Positions 1-5,478 of a stretch of DNA of 5,478 nucleotides are shown in pieces. The notes beneath the pieces were generated by a model. It worked only from the letters and a program-made list of their open reading frames with translations, was not told the DNA's origin and searched no databases. The DNA is from an uncultured Clostridia bacterium. Its GTDB lineage: Bacteria; Bacillota; Clostridia; Christensenellales; Borkfalkiaceae. The DNA lies in contig CANRCY010000103.1 in assembly GCA_947629225.1 (NCBI GenBank), positions 1-5,478 on the forward strand, in the 5' to 3' direction. A program made the translations under genes and the position numbers. The first letter of the stretch is position 1. Every line of letters starts with the position of its first letter.

Positions 1-559
1 GCACCGTCATGGGACCCGTCGTCACGCCGCCCGAGTCGAAGGCGACTGCCCAAAAGCTCTTATCGACAAACGCCGCAAGCACGAACGCGACCGCATAGAA
101 CCCGATGAGCAGAATGCTCAGACGGATATGGAAGACGATACGGAGCATGGCGAGCATCAAAAAGACGCCCACGCCCACCGCAACGGTGAGAATGAGCAGA
201 TAGCTCCCGAGCGGGGTGCGGTCGGAAAGGGTCTTTACCTGCTGCGCGAGGATCTGCAAGTCGGGCTCGGCGACGGTGACGATGATCCCGATGAGAAAGG
301 AGACGAGGGCGACGAGCCAGATCTTTTTGGAATGGGTGACGGCAGAGCCGATCCGCTCGCCGATGACGAGCATGGACATATCCGCGCCCAACGTAAAACA
401 GCCCATTCCGAGAATGAGCAAAACGACGCCCGCGATGAACAGCACGAACGTGCCCGAATCGAGGGGCGCGATCGTGAGGGAGAGCGCCGCGATGATGAGG
501 GCGATGGGCAGAATGGACGAGAGCGATTCTACGATCTTTTCTTTGAGTGCGACGGTCAT
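1..559 (-). CDS. DUF1538-family integral membrane protein, N-terminal part (3' end outside window)
   Basis: The first 186 residues are visible, read from an ATG at 559-557; the gene runs off the left edge. The protein is strongly hydrophobic, with probable membrane segments near residues 14-32, 37-58, 79-97, 118-141 and 147-165. Family hallmarks, from memory of DUF1538 proteins, are a LGMGCFTLGAD stretch (49-60 region) followed by IGERIGS (66-72), a TVAEPDLQ stretch (95-102), and near the edge FDSGGVTTGPMTV (174-186). Members are usually around 500 residues with two copies of the domain, so well over half is probably missing here. The molecular function is not established; a transport role is only a guess from the membrane topology. 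The start is fixed by an in-frame TGA just upstream. The ATG lies one base after the rpiB stop (TAA-C-ATG) and has no strong ribosome binding site, so translation is probably coupled to rpiB. Confidence 0.85.
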   Translation of the reverse strand, partial: MTVALKEKIVESLSSILPIALIIAALSLTIAPLDSGTFVLFIAGVVLLILGMGCFTLGADMSMLVIGERIGSAVTHSKKIWLVALVSFLIGIIVTVAEPDLQILAQQVKTLSDRTPLGSYLLILTVAVGVGVFLMLAMLRIVFHIRLSILLIGFYAVAFVLAAFVDKSFWAVAFDSGGVTTGPMTV

Positions 560-560
560 G

Positions 561-1013
561 TTACTTCATGTACTTTTTTTCGATCGCGGCGATCTTGTCG
601 ATCCGCCTTTGATGTTTTTCGAGCCCGCTAAACGGCGTTTCGAGGAAGGTCTTTGCGATGTTCAGCCCTAAATTCACGCCGACGATCCCCCCGCCGAGGG
701 CGAGGACGTTCGCGTCGTTGTGTTCGCGGGTGAGACGGGCGCAGGTCTCGTCCGTGCAGAGAGCGCAACGGATCCCGGGAACTTTGTTGGCGGCAATGGA
801 GATGCCGATGCCCGTCGTGCAGACGAAGATGCCGCGGTCGCATTCCCCCCGCGCGACCGCTTCCGCCCCCGCAAGCGCGAAGTCGGGATAGTCGCACGAA
901 CAGTCGGTCGACGTACCGAAGTCCACCGCCTCGTACCCGTTTGCGGCGAGGTATTCCTTAATTTTGTTTTTGAGGGCAAGTCCCCCATGGTCGCATGCAA
1001 GCGCAACTTTCAT
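561..1013 (-). CDS. rpiB: Ribose-5-phosphate isomerase B (RpiB/LacAB family)
   Basis: Complete 150-residue protein, the normal RpiB length. RpiB interconverts ribose 5-phosphate and ribulose 5-phosphate in the cytosolic non-oxidative pentose phosphate pathway. Visible signatures are the N-terminal ACDHGG (6-11), DYPDFA (41-46), the catalytic loop CTTGIGISIAANK with the presumed base Cys65 and Thr67, and REHNDANVLALG with His98, the partner in sugar-ring opening. Compared with E. coli RpiB as recalled, the active-site Cys, Thr and His are kept. The phosphate-site Arg110 is replaced by Gly109, Arg133 by Lys133, and Arg137 is kept. The protein has eight cysteines. The start is supported by AAGGAG nine bases upstream of the ATG. 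Gene order after a YwlE-type phosphatase matches ywlE-ywlF of Bacillus subtilis. A related aldose-phosphate isomerase activity (allose or galactose phosphate) cannot be excluded. Confidence 0.93.
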   Translation of the reverse strand: MKVALACDHGGLALKNKIKEYLAANGYEAVDFGTSTDCSCDYPDFALAGAEAVARGECDRGIFVCTTGIGISIAANKVPGIRCALCTDETCARLTREHNDANVLALGGGIVGVNLGLNIAKTFLETPFSGLEKHQRRIDKIAAIEKKYMK

Positions 1014-1022
1014 AACATTTTT

Positions 1023-1028
1023 CTCCTT
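1023..1028 (-). promoter_or_regulatory. Ribosome binding site of rpiB
   Basis: A perfect AAGGAG on the minus strand lies in the 40-base gap between ywlE and rpiB. It is 9 bases from the rpiB ATG (1013-1011) and 4 bases from an earlier out-of-frame ATG (1018-1016). It supports the chosen rpiB start and suggests that rpiB is translated independently of the gene before it. Confidence 0.8.
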
Positions 1029-1053
1029 GAATTTGATGATGTTCGGCGCGCCG

Positions 1054-1545
1054 TCAGTCCTCTTTGGAAGAGGCGGGGCAATACCGTTCGATGATGAGGG
1101 GCAAGCATTCCCGAATGCGGCGGAGGGTCATGCGGTAGACGTCGACGTCCTGCCCGTAGGGGTCGGGGATTTCCATGCCGCACAGCTGAGGAAAGCTCGT
1201 CACGTTGGGGAAGTTCCCGAGGGCGAGGCGGTGGCGCTCCGTCATGCAGACGACGAGATACGCCCCTTCCACCGTCTTTTCGGTGAGCTGTTTGGGGCTG
1301 AATCTCTTGCCGACGGGGATTTTCGCCTCCGAAAGCGCCTGCGCGCTGTTGGGAGACAAAACGCTCCCCTTCTCTACCCGCAAACCCGCCGAGCTCACGG
1401 TGTAGCCCGCGATCTTGCGGCGGCGGAGTTCCTTCCGAAGCGCCGCTTCCGCCATGGGCGAACGGCAGGTGTTCCCCGTGCAGACGAAGACGATCTTCTT
1501 TTTGGGAGCCGATTTTTTCTTGGGTTCAGCTTTCTTTTGTTCCAT
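1054..1545 (-). CDS. ywlE: Low-molecular-weight phosphatase, probable protein-arginine phosphatase (YwlE type)
   Basis: 163-residue cytosolic phosphatase of the LMW-PTP/arsenate-reductase-like fold. The P-loop VCTGNTCRSPMAEA carries the nucleophile Cys22 and phosphate-binding Arg28, and the general acid lies in DPYG (Asp128). The fifth P-loop position is Thr26 (CTGNTCRS). In characterised YwlE this Thr favours phospho-arginine, whereas LMW tyrosine phosphatases typically have Ile (GNICRS), so protein-arginine phosphatase is the best call. In Bacillus YwlE reverses McsB kinase marks on proteins; McsB is not in this window. The first 17 residues are an extra lysine-rich leader (eight Lys, two PKKK units) that YwlE lacks. 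No other ATG, GTG or TTG precedes the P-loop strand, so the extension is real if the frame is right. The gene overlaps the 3' end of sua5 by 20 bases, with only a G-rich GGGGTGG close upstream, suggesting coupled translation. A tyrosine phosphatase role remains possible. Confidence 0.88.
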   Translation of the reverse strand: MEQKKAEPKKKSAPKKKIVFVCTGNTCRSPMAEAALRKELRRRKIAGYTVSSAGLRVEKGSVLSPNSAQALSEAKIPVGKRFSPKQLTEKTVEGAYLVVCMTERHRLALGNFPNVTSFPQLCGMEIPDPYGQDVDVYRMTLRRIRECLPLIIERYCPASSKED

Positions 1546-2536
1546 GTTCCACCCCGAAGGCGCGCTTCATGCGGTTCATGACCCCCGCCATTACGCCTCC
1601 CTTTTCCCGCGGTTCGACGCCGATGAGCAGCGTCGCCTGCTCTTCCCCCTTGCGCAGAAGGGCATACAGCCGACGCGCCATCTCCTCGGGCGTGCCGCCC
1701 AGATCGAGCGTGCGGCGATCTTTCAAAAGGGCGCAGACTTCGCTCTCGCACAGAAAGCAGGGAACGCCCGTTTTTGCCTCTTTTTCGTAACATTCGATGG
1801 CTTTTTCGAGCTCTTCGCGCCCAAAATACGCCGTTTTGCAACGGGGAGCGTAATGCTTGTACGCCATGCCCGGGCTCTTGGGTCTCTCCCCCGTTTTGGG
1901 GCGGTACACCCCGCATTCCCCCGCGACGCTTGCGATCATCTCCCGCGTGACGAGCCCCTCGCGCAGAATTTGCGGAATGTCGCCCGTGCAGTCGAGCACG
2001 GTGCTCTCAATGCCGCCCGAGCAAGCCCCGCCGTCCAAAATGAGCGGGATTTTGCCGTTGAAATCGTCAAAGACATGCCGCGCGGTGACGGGAGAGACGT
2101 GTTTGGAGAGGTTTGCGCTCGGCGCCGCAACGGGAAGGTCGACCGCCTTCAAGAACGCCTGCGCCGTCGGCGAAGAGGGCACGCGGATGGCGAGGGTGTT
2201 CAGCCCGCAGGAGACGTACTTCGAGACCTTCCCCGTGGAGGGATAGACCATCGTCAACGGTCCGGGCAGAAAGGCGCTCCGAAGCGCCGCCGCATAGGGC
2301 GGTTCGCCGTCGATGAGAGGAGAAATGTCGTACGCTCTATGGACATGAACGATGAGCGGATTGTCGGCAGGTCTGCCTTTGAGGGCGAAAATTTTGAGAA
2401 CGGCTTCGTCCGAAAAGGCGTTTGCGCCCAACCCGTACACCGTTTCGGTGTGAAAGGCGACGACTTCCCCCGCTTCGATATATTGTTTTGCGCGTTCGAG
2501 CCACCCGCGCGAGCGGCTCAGGATTTGCGTTTCCAT
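1526..2536 (-). CDS. sua5: L-threonylcarbamoyladenylate synthase, Sua5 type (YrdC plus Sua5 domains)
   Basis: 336 residues, the full length for the two-domain Sua5/YwlC form rather than the short TsaC form. It makes threonylcarbamoyl-AMP from threonine, bicarbonate and ATP; TsaB, TsaD and TsaE (not here) then transfer the group to A37 of ANN-reading tRNAs to give t6A. The YrdC domain (about 10-205) shows HTETVYGLGA (29-38), KGRPADNPLIVHV (53-65), PGPLTMV (91-97) and APSANLS (138-144). The interdomain linker motif SPGMAYKHYAP is at 221-231. The Sua5 domain (about 232-336) ends with a GVMNRMKRAFG stretch typical of the family. The ATG follows the dnaB stop by two bases (TGA-GC-ATG) with no recognisable Shine-Dalgarno, so re-initiation after dnaB is likely. 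The C-terminal codons overlap the start of ywlE. The gene is probably essential, as in many bacteria. Confidence 0.95.
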   Translation of the reverse strand: METQILSRSRGWLERAKQYIEAGEVVAFHTETVYGLGANAFSDEAVLKIFALKGRPADNPLIVHVHRAYDISPLIDGEPPYAAALRSAFLPGPLTMVYPSTGKVSKYVSCGLNTLAIRVPSSPTAQAFLKAVDLPVAAPSANLSKHVSPVTARHVFDDFNGKIPLILDGGACSGGIESTVLDCTGDIPQILREGLVTREMIASVAGECGVYRPKTGERPKSPGMAYKHYAPRCKTAYFGREELEKAIECYEKEAKTGVPCFLCESEVCALLKDRRTLDLGGTPEEMARRLYALLRKGEEQATLLIGVEPREKGGVMAGVMNRMKRAFGVEHGTKES

Positions 2537-2538
2537 GC

Positions 2539-3969
2539 TCAGTCAAAGGGAAGGTCGGGCGTATCGGGAGAGGGAGGTTCGAGCTCGGATTTCTTGCCCG
2601 CGTACTGCGGCTCCTCGTCGGACAGCCCCTGTGCGTCCACGTCGATAAACTTGGTGCTCTCGCCGAGAAAGCGGAGCTGGATGCGCCCCGTCGCGCCGTT
2701 TCTGTGCTTGGCGATGACGAGGTCCGCCGCCCCCTTCACGATATTGCCCTTGGCAAGTTCCTCGGGCGACGCGCCGACGTCGGGACGGTTGATGAACATG
2801 ACGATGTCCGCGTCCTGTTCGATCGCGCCCGATTCGCGGAGGTCGGAGAGCTGTGCCTCTTTGGTCTGGATTCGGCGGAGCTGGGAGAGCGCGATGACGG
2901 GAACGTCCAATTCCTTTGCCATGATCTTGAGGGCGCGGGTGATGGAAGCCACCTCTTGTTGGCGGTTGAAATCCCCTCCCCGTGCGGACATTTCCGAGCC
3001 CATGAGCTGGATATAGTCGATCATGACGACGTCGAGCCGCCCTTCCGCGCTTTTCAGCCTGCGGCACTTGGAAAGGATTTCCGCGGGGGTCACGACGGAG
3101 GAATCGTCGATGAAGATCTTGCTCTTTCTCAGCCGCTCTGCAGAAACGACCAGATTCTTCCACTCGGGAGTGGCGAGCTTGCCGTTGAGCGCCTTCTCCA
3201 TGCTGACTTCCGCATACGAACAGAGAAGCCTCTGCGTGATCTCCGCGCGGGGCATTTCGAGGGAGAAGACGGCGGCGACGTTGTTGCGTTTGAGGCAGGC
3301 GTATTCGACAATGTTCATCGCGAGCGACGTCTTGCCCATGCCCGGACGGGCGGCGATGATGATGAGGTTTCCCTTTTGCAGCCCGTGGGTGATACGGTCG
3401 AGATGTTTGAACCCCGTTTCGAGCCCGCGGTAGGCGTTGGGGTCCTTCTGGATCGCCTCGAACTTATCGATGACGGCTTGCACCGTCTCCCCGTCCGAAA
3501 AGCCCGAAAGGTCGGAGCTGTCCTCTTTGCGCGAGACGTTATAAATTTGCCGCTCGGCAAACTCGATCGCGTCGCGCTCTTCGGGGGACTTTGCGCTGTT
3601 CTCGATCACCCCCTTCGCCGCGCGGATAAGGGCGCGGTTTACCGAATCTCTGCGCACGATGGCGAGATATTCGCGGTAATTCGCCGCGGACGGCACGGCT
3701 TGGGAGAGCTCGGTGATATAGGCGAGCCCGCCGATCTGCCCGATCTTGCCGTCCCGTTCGAGCCTGTCGTTGAGGGTGATGAGGTCCACGGGTCTGCGGC
3801 TTGCGTAGATCGCCTTCATGGCGGTCACGATCTCGCGGTGGGATTCCTGGTAGAAGTCCTCCTCTTTGAGCACTTCGAGCACGTCCGATTGAATGCTCTC
3901 GTCGATGAGGATACATCCGAGCAGGGCGGTCTCCGCGTCTAAATTGTGGGGCATCTGATTGCTTGGCAT
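2539..3969 (-). CDS. dnaB: Replicative DNA helicase DnaB (DnaC in Bacillus)
   Basis: 476-residue hexameric 5'-3' helicase that unwinds DNA at the replication fork and binds primase through its N-terminal domain. The N-terminal domain (about 6-110) contains LDAETALLGCIL. The RecA-like domain (about 180-448) has Walker A ARPGMGKTS with Lys213, the SLEMP strand (236-240), Walker B VVMIDYIQLM with Asp318, the LSQL sensor (361-364), SDLRESGAIEQDAD (375-388) and the arginine-finger segment KHRNG (Lys421, Arg423). There is no intein. The loop between LSQL and SDLRESG is 10 residues rather than the usual 14. The C-terminal tail is acidic and proline-rich, ending PDLPFD. The start is the ATG at 3969, because AAGGAG lies 5 bases upstream; an in-frame GTG at 3990 would place that site inside the coding region. 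dnaB more often sits beside rplI, so this neighbourhood is less usual. Confidence 0.97.
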   Translation of the reverse strand: MPSNQMPHNLDAETALLGCILIDESIQSDVLEVLKEEDFYQESHREIVTAMKAIYASRRPVDLITLNDRLERDGKIGQIGGLAYITELSQAVPSAANYREYLAIVRRDSVNRALIRAAKGVIENSAKSPEERDAIEFAERQIYNVSRKEDSSDLSGFSDGETVQAVIDKFEAIQKDPNAYRGLETGFKHLDRITHGLQKGNLIIIAARPGMGKTSLAMNIVEYACLKRNNVAAVFSLEMPRAEITQRLLCSYAEVSMEKALNGKLATPEWKNLVVSAERLRKSKIFIDDSSVVTPAEILSKCRRLKSAEGRLDVVMIDYIQLMGSEMSARGGDFNRQQEVASITRALKIMAKELDVPVIALSQLRRIQTKEAQLSDLRESGAIEQDADIVMFINRPDVGASPEELAKGNIVKGAADLVIAKHRNGATGRIQLRFLGESTKFIDVDAQGLSDEEPQYAGKKSELEPPSPDTPDLPFD

Positions 3970-3974
3970 AAGTT

Positions 3975-3980
3975 CTCCTT
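3975..3980 (-). promoter_or_regulatory. Ribosome binding site that fixes the dnaB start
   Basis: A perfect AAGGAG on the minus strand ends 5 bases before the ATG at 3969-3967. It decides between that ATG and the in-frame GTG at 3990-3988, which has no comparable site and would add seven residues (MREKGEL) encoded largely by the ribosome binding site itself. Confidence 0.85.
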
Positions 3981-3982
3981 TT

Positions 3983-4013
3983 TCCCGCACGGCGCTCTAC
4001 GCCCGCGGCGGGA
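3983..4013 (-). other. Inverted repeat (possible RNA hairpin) between pepF and dnaB
   Basis: In the 62-base gap, TCCCGC pairs with GCGGGA as a 6-bp outer stem. GGCG pairs with CGCC as a 4-bp inner stem around a 5-base loop, with an asymmetric internal loop between the stems. On the transcribed strand the hairpin is followed by AAAAAGGAG, that is by the dnaB ribosome binding site two bases away. It lacks the U-tract of an intrinsic terminator. Its role is unknown: an RNA processing or stability element, or nothing. Confidence 0.4.
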
Positions 4014-4031
4014 CACAGCGTTCTTTCGGGG

Positions 4032-5478
4032 TCACTTGATCTGTCCGAACGATGCGAGCGCGTCTTCGAACTCGCGCATGGCGGAAAGGAAGGTCTCCTC
4101 CTTCGTGAGGTCCGCGCCCGCGATCTTGAGCAGGGAAACGGGGTCCGTGGAGCAGCCGCCCGAGAGGAATTTGAAATAATTTTCCACGGCGGGTCTGCCC
4201 TCGTTCAGGATCTTTTCGGCAATGCAGATCGCCGCCGTGATCCCCGTTGCGTATTTATACACATAGAAGGAGCGGTAGAAGTGCGGGATACGCGCCCATT
4301 CGATGGCGATATTGTCGTCGTGCACGACCGCGTCTCCGTAATATTTGCGGTTGAGGGAGCGGTAGAGCTCGGAGAGATTGTCTTTGTTGAGGGGCTCTCC
4401 CTGCTCTGCCATGGCGTGCGCCCGCTCTTCGAATTCGGCAAATTGGGTCTGGCGGAAGAGGGTCGTGCGGATCATGTCCATGAAATAGTTGAGCAGATAT
4501 TTTTTCAGCCGCTTGTCTTCCGTCGTTTTGAGGAGATATTTGAGGAGAAGCACCTCGTTGACCGTGCTCGCGACTTCCGCAACGAAAATTTTATAGTCGG
4601 ACTTCGCGTAGGGCTGGTTCTTGTTGGAGAAATAGGAGTGGATGGAGTGCCCCATCTCGTGGGCGATCGTGAATACGTCGTGCGTCGTCCTCTGATAGTT
4701 GAGAAGGACGAACGGGTGGTTGCCGTAAATGCCGATGGAGTACGCTCCCCCGCGCTTGCCCTCCGTCTCGCAGACATCGATCCAGCGTTCGTCCCTGCCG
4801 CGGCGGAGAAGGGCGTTATATTCCTCCCCGAGGGGAGAGAGCCCTTTGAGCACGAGCTCGTATGCCTCTTCGTAGGAGAGTTTGAGCTCTGCGTCCTCGA
4901 CGAGGGAGGGATAGAGGTCGTACATATACATGGTATCGAGCCCCATGAGCTCTTTTCTCAGGGCGATGTAGCGGTGCATGACGGGGGTATATTCGCCCAC
5001 GATCTTGACAAGATTTTCGTACACGCTGCGGTCTACGTCCTCTTCGAAGAGCGCCATATCGAGGCAGGATTGATATCCGCGCACCCTTTGGTAGAACATG
5101 TCTTTTTTGACGTTGCCGAAATAGGTCGTCGCGAGGGTATTGACGATCTTGCGGTAAGCCGAATAATAGAGCTCGTACGCTTCCTGCCGCTTGGCGCGGT
5201 CCTTGCCGTTGATGATGACCGAATACAGCCCGTGCGAGAGGCGCACCTTCTTGCCCTCGTATTCGATCTCGGGCAGATCGAGCTCGGCGTTGTCGAGCAT
5301 TTCGAACACGTCGCCCGCCGCGGAGAGCGGCTCCCCCGTCTGTGCCAGAATGCGCTCCTCTTTTTCGGAGAGGATATGCTCCTTTTGCGCCTTGATCCGC
5401 GAGAGCATATAGTCGTGGTCTTTGAGGCGGGGATCGGCGATCAACCTGTCGAGGGTCTCGTCTGGAAGAGCGGTGAGC
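4032..5478 (-). CDS. pepF: Oligoendopeptidase F-type zinc metallopeptidase (M3B), 5' end outside window
   Basis: 481 residues are visible, from the right edge to a TGA at 4034-4032. The family is about 600 residues, so roughly the first 120 are missing. The reading frame stays open to the edge (LTALPDETLDRL precedes the internal TTG at 5444), so that TTG is not the start. The enzyme cleaves short peptides in the cytosol. The zinc site is HEMGH, encoded at 4661-4647, with the third ligand being the first Glu of EVASTVNE, encoded at 4577-4575. The M3 N-terminal helical region with LSEKEERILA (around 5371-5342) precedes it. The C-terminal part holds IPHFYRSFYVYKYATG (around 4295-4240), which contributes substrate-binding Tyr and His residues, and a glycine-rich FLSGGCSTDP turn. 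No signal peptide can be judged, as the N-terminus is absent. It lies 62 bases upstream of dnaB on the same strand and could be its operon partner. Confidence 0.93.
   Translation of the reverse strand, partial: LTALPDETLDRLIADPRLKDHDYMLSRIKAQKEHILSEKEERILAQTGEPLSAAGDVFEMLDNAELDLPEIEYEGKKVRLSHGLYSVIINGKDRAKRQEAYELYYSAYRKIVNTLATTYFGNVKKDMFYQRVRGYQSCLDMALFEEDVDRSVYENLVKIVGEYTPVMHRYIALRKELMGLDTMYMYDLYPSLVEDAELKLSYEEAYELVLKGLSPLGEEYNALLRRGRDERWIDVCETEGKRGGAYSIGIYGNHPFVLLNYQRTTHDVFTIAHEMGHSIHSYFSNKNQPYAKSDYKIFVAEVASTVNEVLLLKYLLKTTEDKRLKKYLLNYFMDMIRTTLFRQTQFAEFEERAHAMAEQGEPLNKDNLSELYRSLNRKYYGDAVVHDDNIAIEWARIPHFYRSFYVYKYATGITAAICIAEKILNEGRPAVENYFKFLSGGCSTDPVSLLKIAGADLTKEETFLSAMREFEDALASFGQIK

Noticed and set aside
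1044..1053. Perfect 10-base palindrome CGGCGCGCCG just after the ywlE stop.
   Set aside because: Short GC palindromes are common in GC-rich DNA. It would form only a 3-bp stem with a 4-base loop and has no U-tract, so it is neither a terminator nor a convincing operator.
128..1094. Several plus-strand frames of 120-167 codons opposite the DUF1538 gene and rpiB.
   Set aside because: They are shadows of minus-strand genes with clear motifs, have low-complexity charged composition, and overlap one another in different frames.
2539..2570. DnaB C-terminal tail ending PDLPFD, resembling the SSB acidic tip (DDDIPF).
   Set aside because: The final Phe is followed by another Asp, and the free C-terminal Phe is needed for SSB-tip binding to partners, so the likeness is probably chance.
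1415..3016. A 533-codon open frame on the plus strand opposite sua5 and the dnaB 3' part.
   Set aside because: It is antisense to two genes with clear family motifs. Long antisense frames are expected in GC-rich DNA where codons such as TTA, CTA and TCA are rare. Its translation is Arg- and Ala-rich with no recognisable motif.
2422..3942. A 506-codon open frame on the plus strand opposite dnaB.
   Set aside because: It mirrors the dnaB coding frame and shows no domain; its Asp/Glu/Val/Leu/Arg-rich content is what complementing dnaB codons gives.
3967..3990. Upstream GTG at 3990 as the dnaB start.
   Set aside because: The AAGGAG five bases before the ATG at 3969 is a better signal, and the extension would be encoded by the ribosome binding site region itself.
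5442..5444. TTG at 5444 as the start of pepF.
   Set aside because: The frame continues upstream to the window edge with family-like sequence (LPDETLDRL), so the gene is cut by the window rather than starting here.

Overview
The window is a tightly packed single-strand gene block: six protein genes, all reading on the minus strand, with almost no non-coding DNA. In transcription order (right to left) they are: an oligoendopeptidase F-type zinc peptidase (pepF, 5' end outside the window), the replicative DNA helicase (dnaB; called dnaC in Bacillus), a Sua5-type threonylcarbamoyl-AMP synthase, a low-molecular-weight phosphatase of the YwlE protein-arginine phosphatase type, ribose-5-phosphate isomerase B (rpiB), and a DUF1538-family membrane protein whose 3' end lies outside the window. 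The spacings are 62 nt (pepF-dnaB), 2 nt (dnaB-sua5), a 20-nt overlap (sua5-ywlE), 40 nt (ywlE-rpiB) and 1 nt (rpiB-DUF1538). The last five at least look like one transcription unit.

Organism: the two-domain Sua5, the YwlE-type phosphatase, the M3B peptidase and strong AAGGAG ribosome binding sites point to a Bacillota (Firmicutes) bacterium. The order sua5 - ywlE - rpiB matches, as recalled, the Bacillus subtilis ywlC - (ywlD) - ywlE - ywlF cluster. The DNA is visibly GC-rich, and several proteins carry many cysteines, which would suit an anaerobic clostridial lineage with high GC, possibly gut-associated. That placement is inference and was not tested by any search.

Functions: the block mixes housekeeping roles. 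These are peptide turnover (PepF), replication fork unwinding (DnaB), the first step of tRNA t6A37 modification (Sua5), probable removal of phosphate from phospho-arginine in proteins (YwlE type), the non-oxidative pentose phosphate pathway (RpiB), and a membrane protein of unknown function. They do not form one pathway; co-transcription of growth-related genes is the simplest reading.

I found no tRNA or rRNA, CRISPR array, insertion sequence, phage remnant or defence system, and no clear sign of a new system. There is no gene-free stretch longer than 62 bases. The points worth a second look are at residue level: a shortened loop in DnaB next to the DNA-binding LRESG motif, changed phosphate-site residues in RpiB, and a lysine-rich N-terminal extension on the phosphatase. 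Two small RNA-level oddities lie upstream of dnaB and rpiB.
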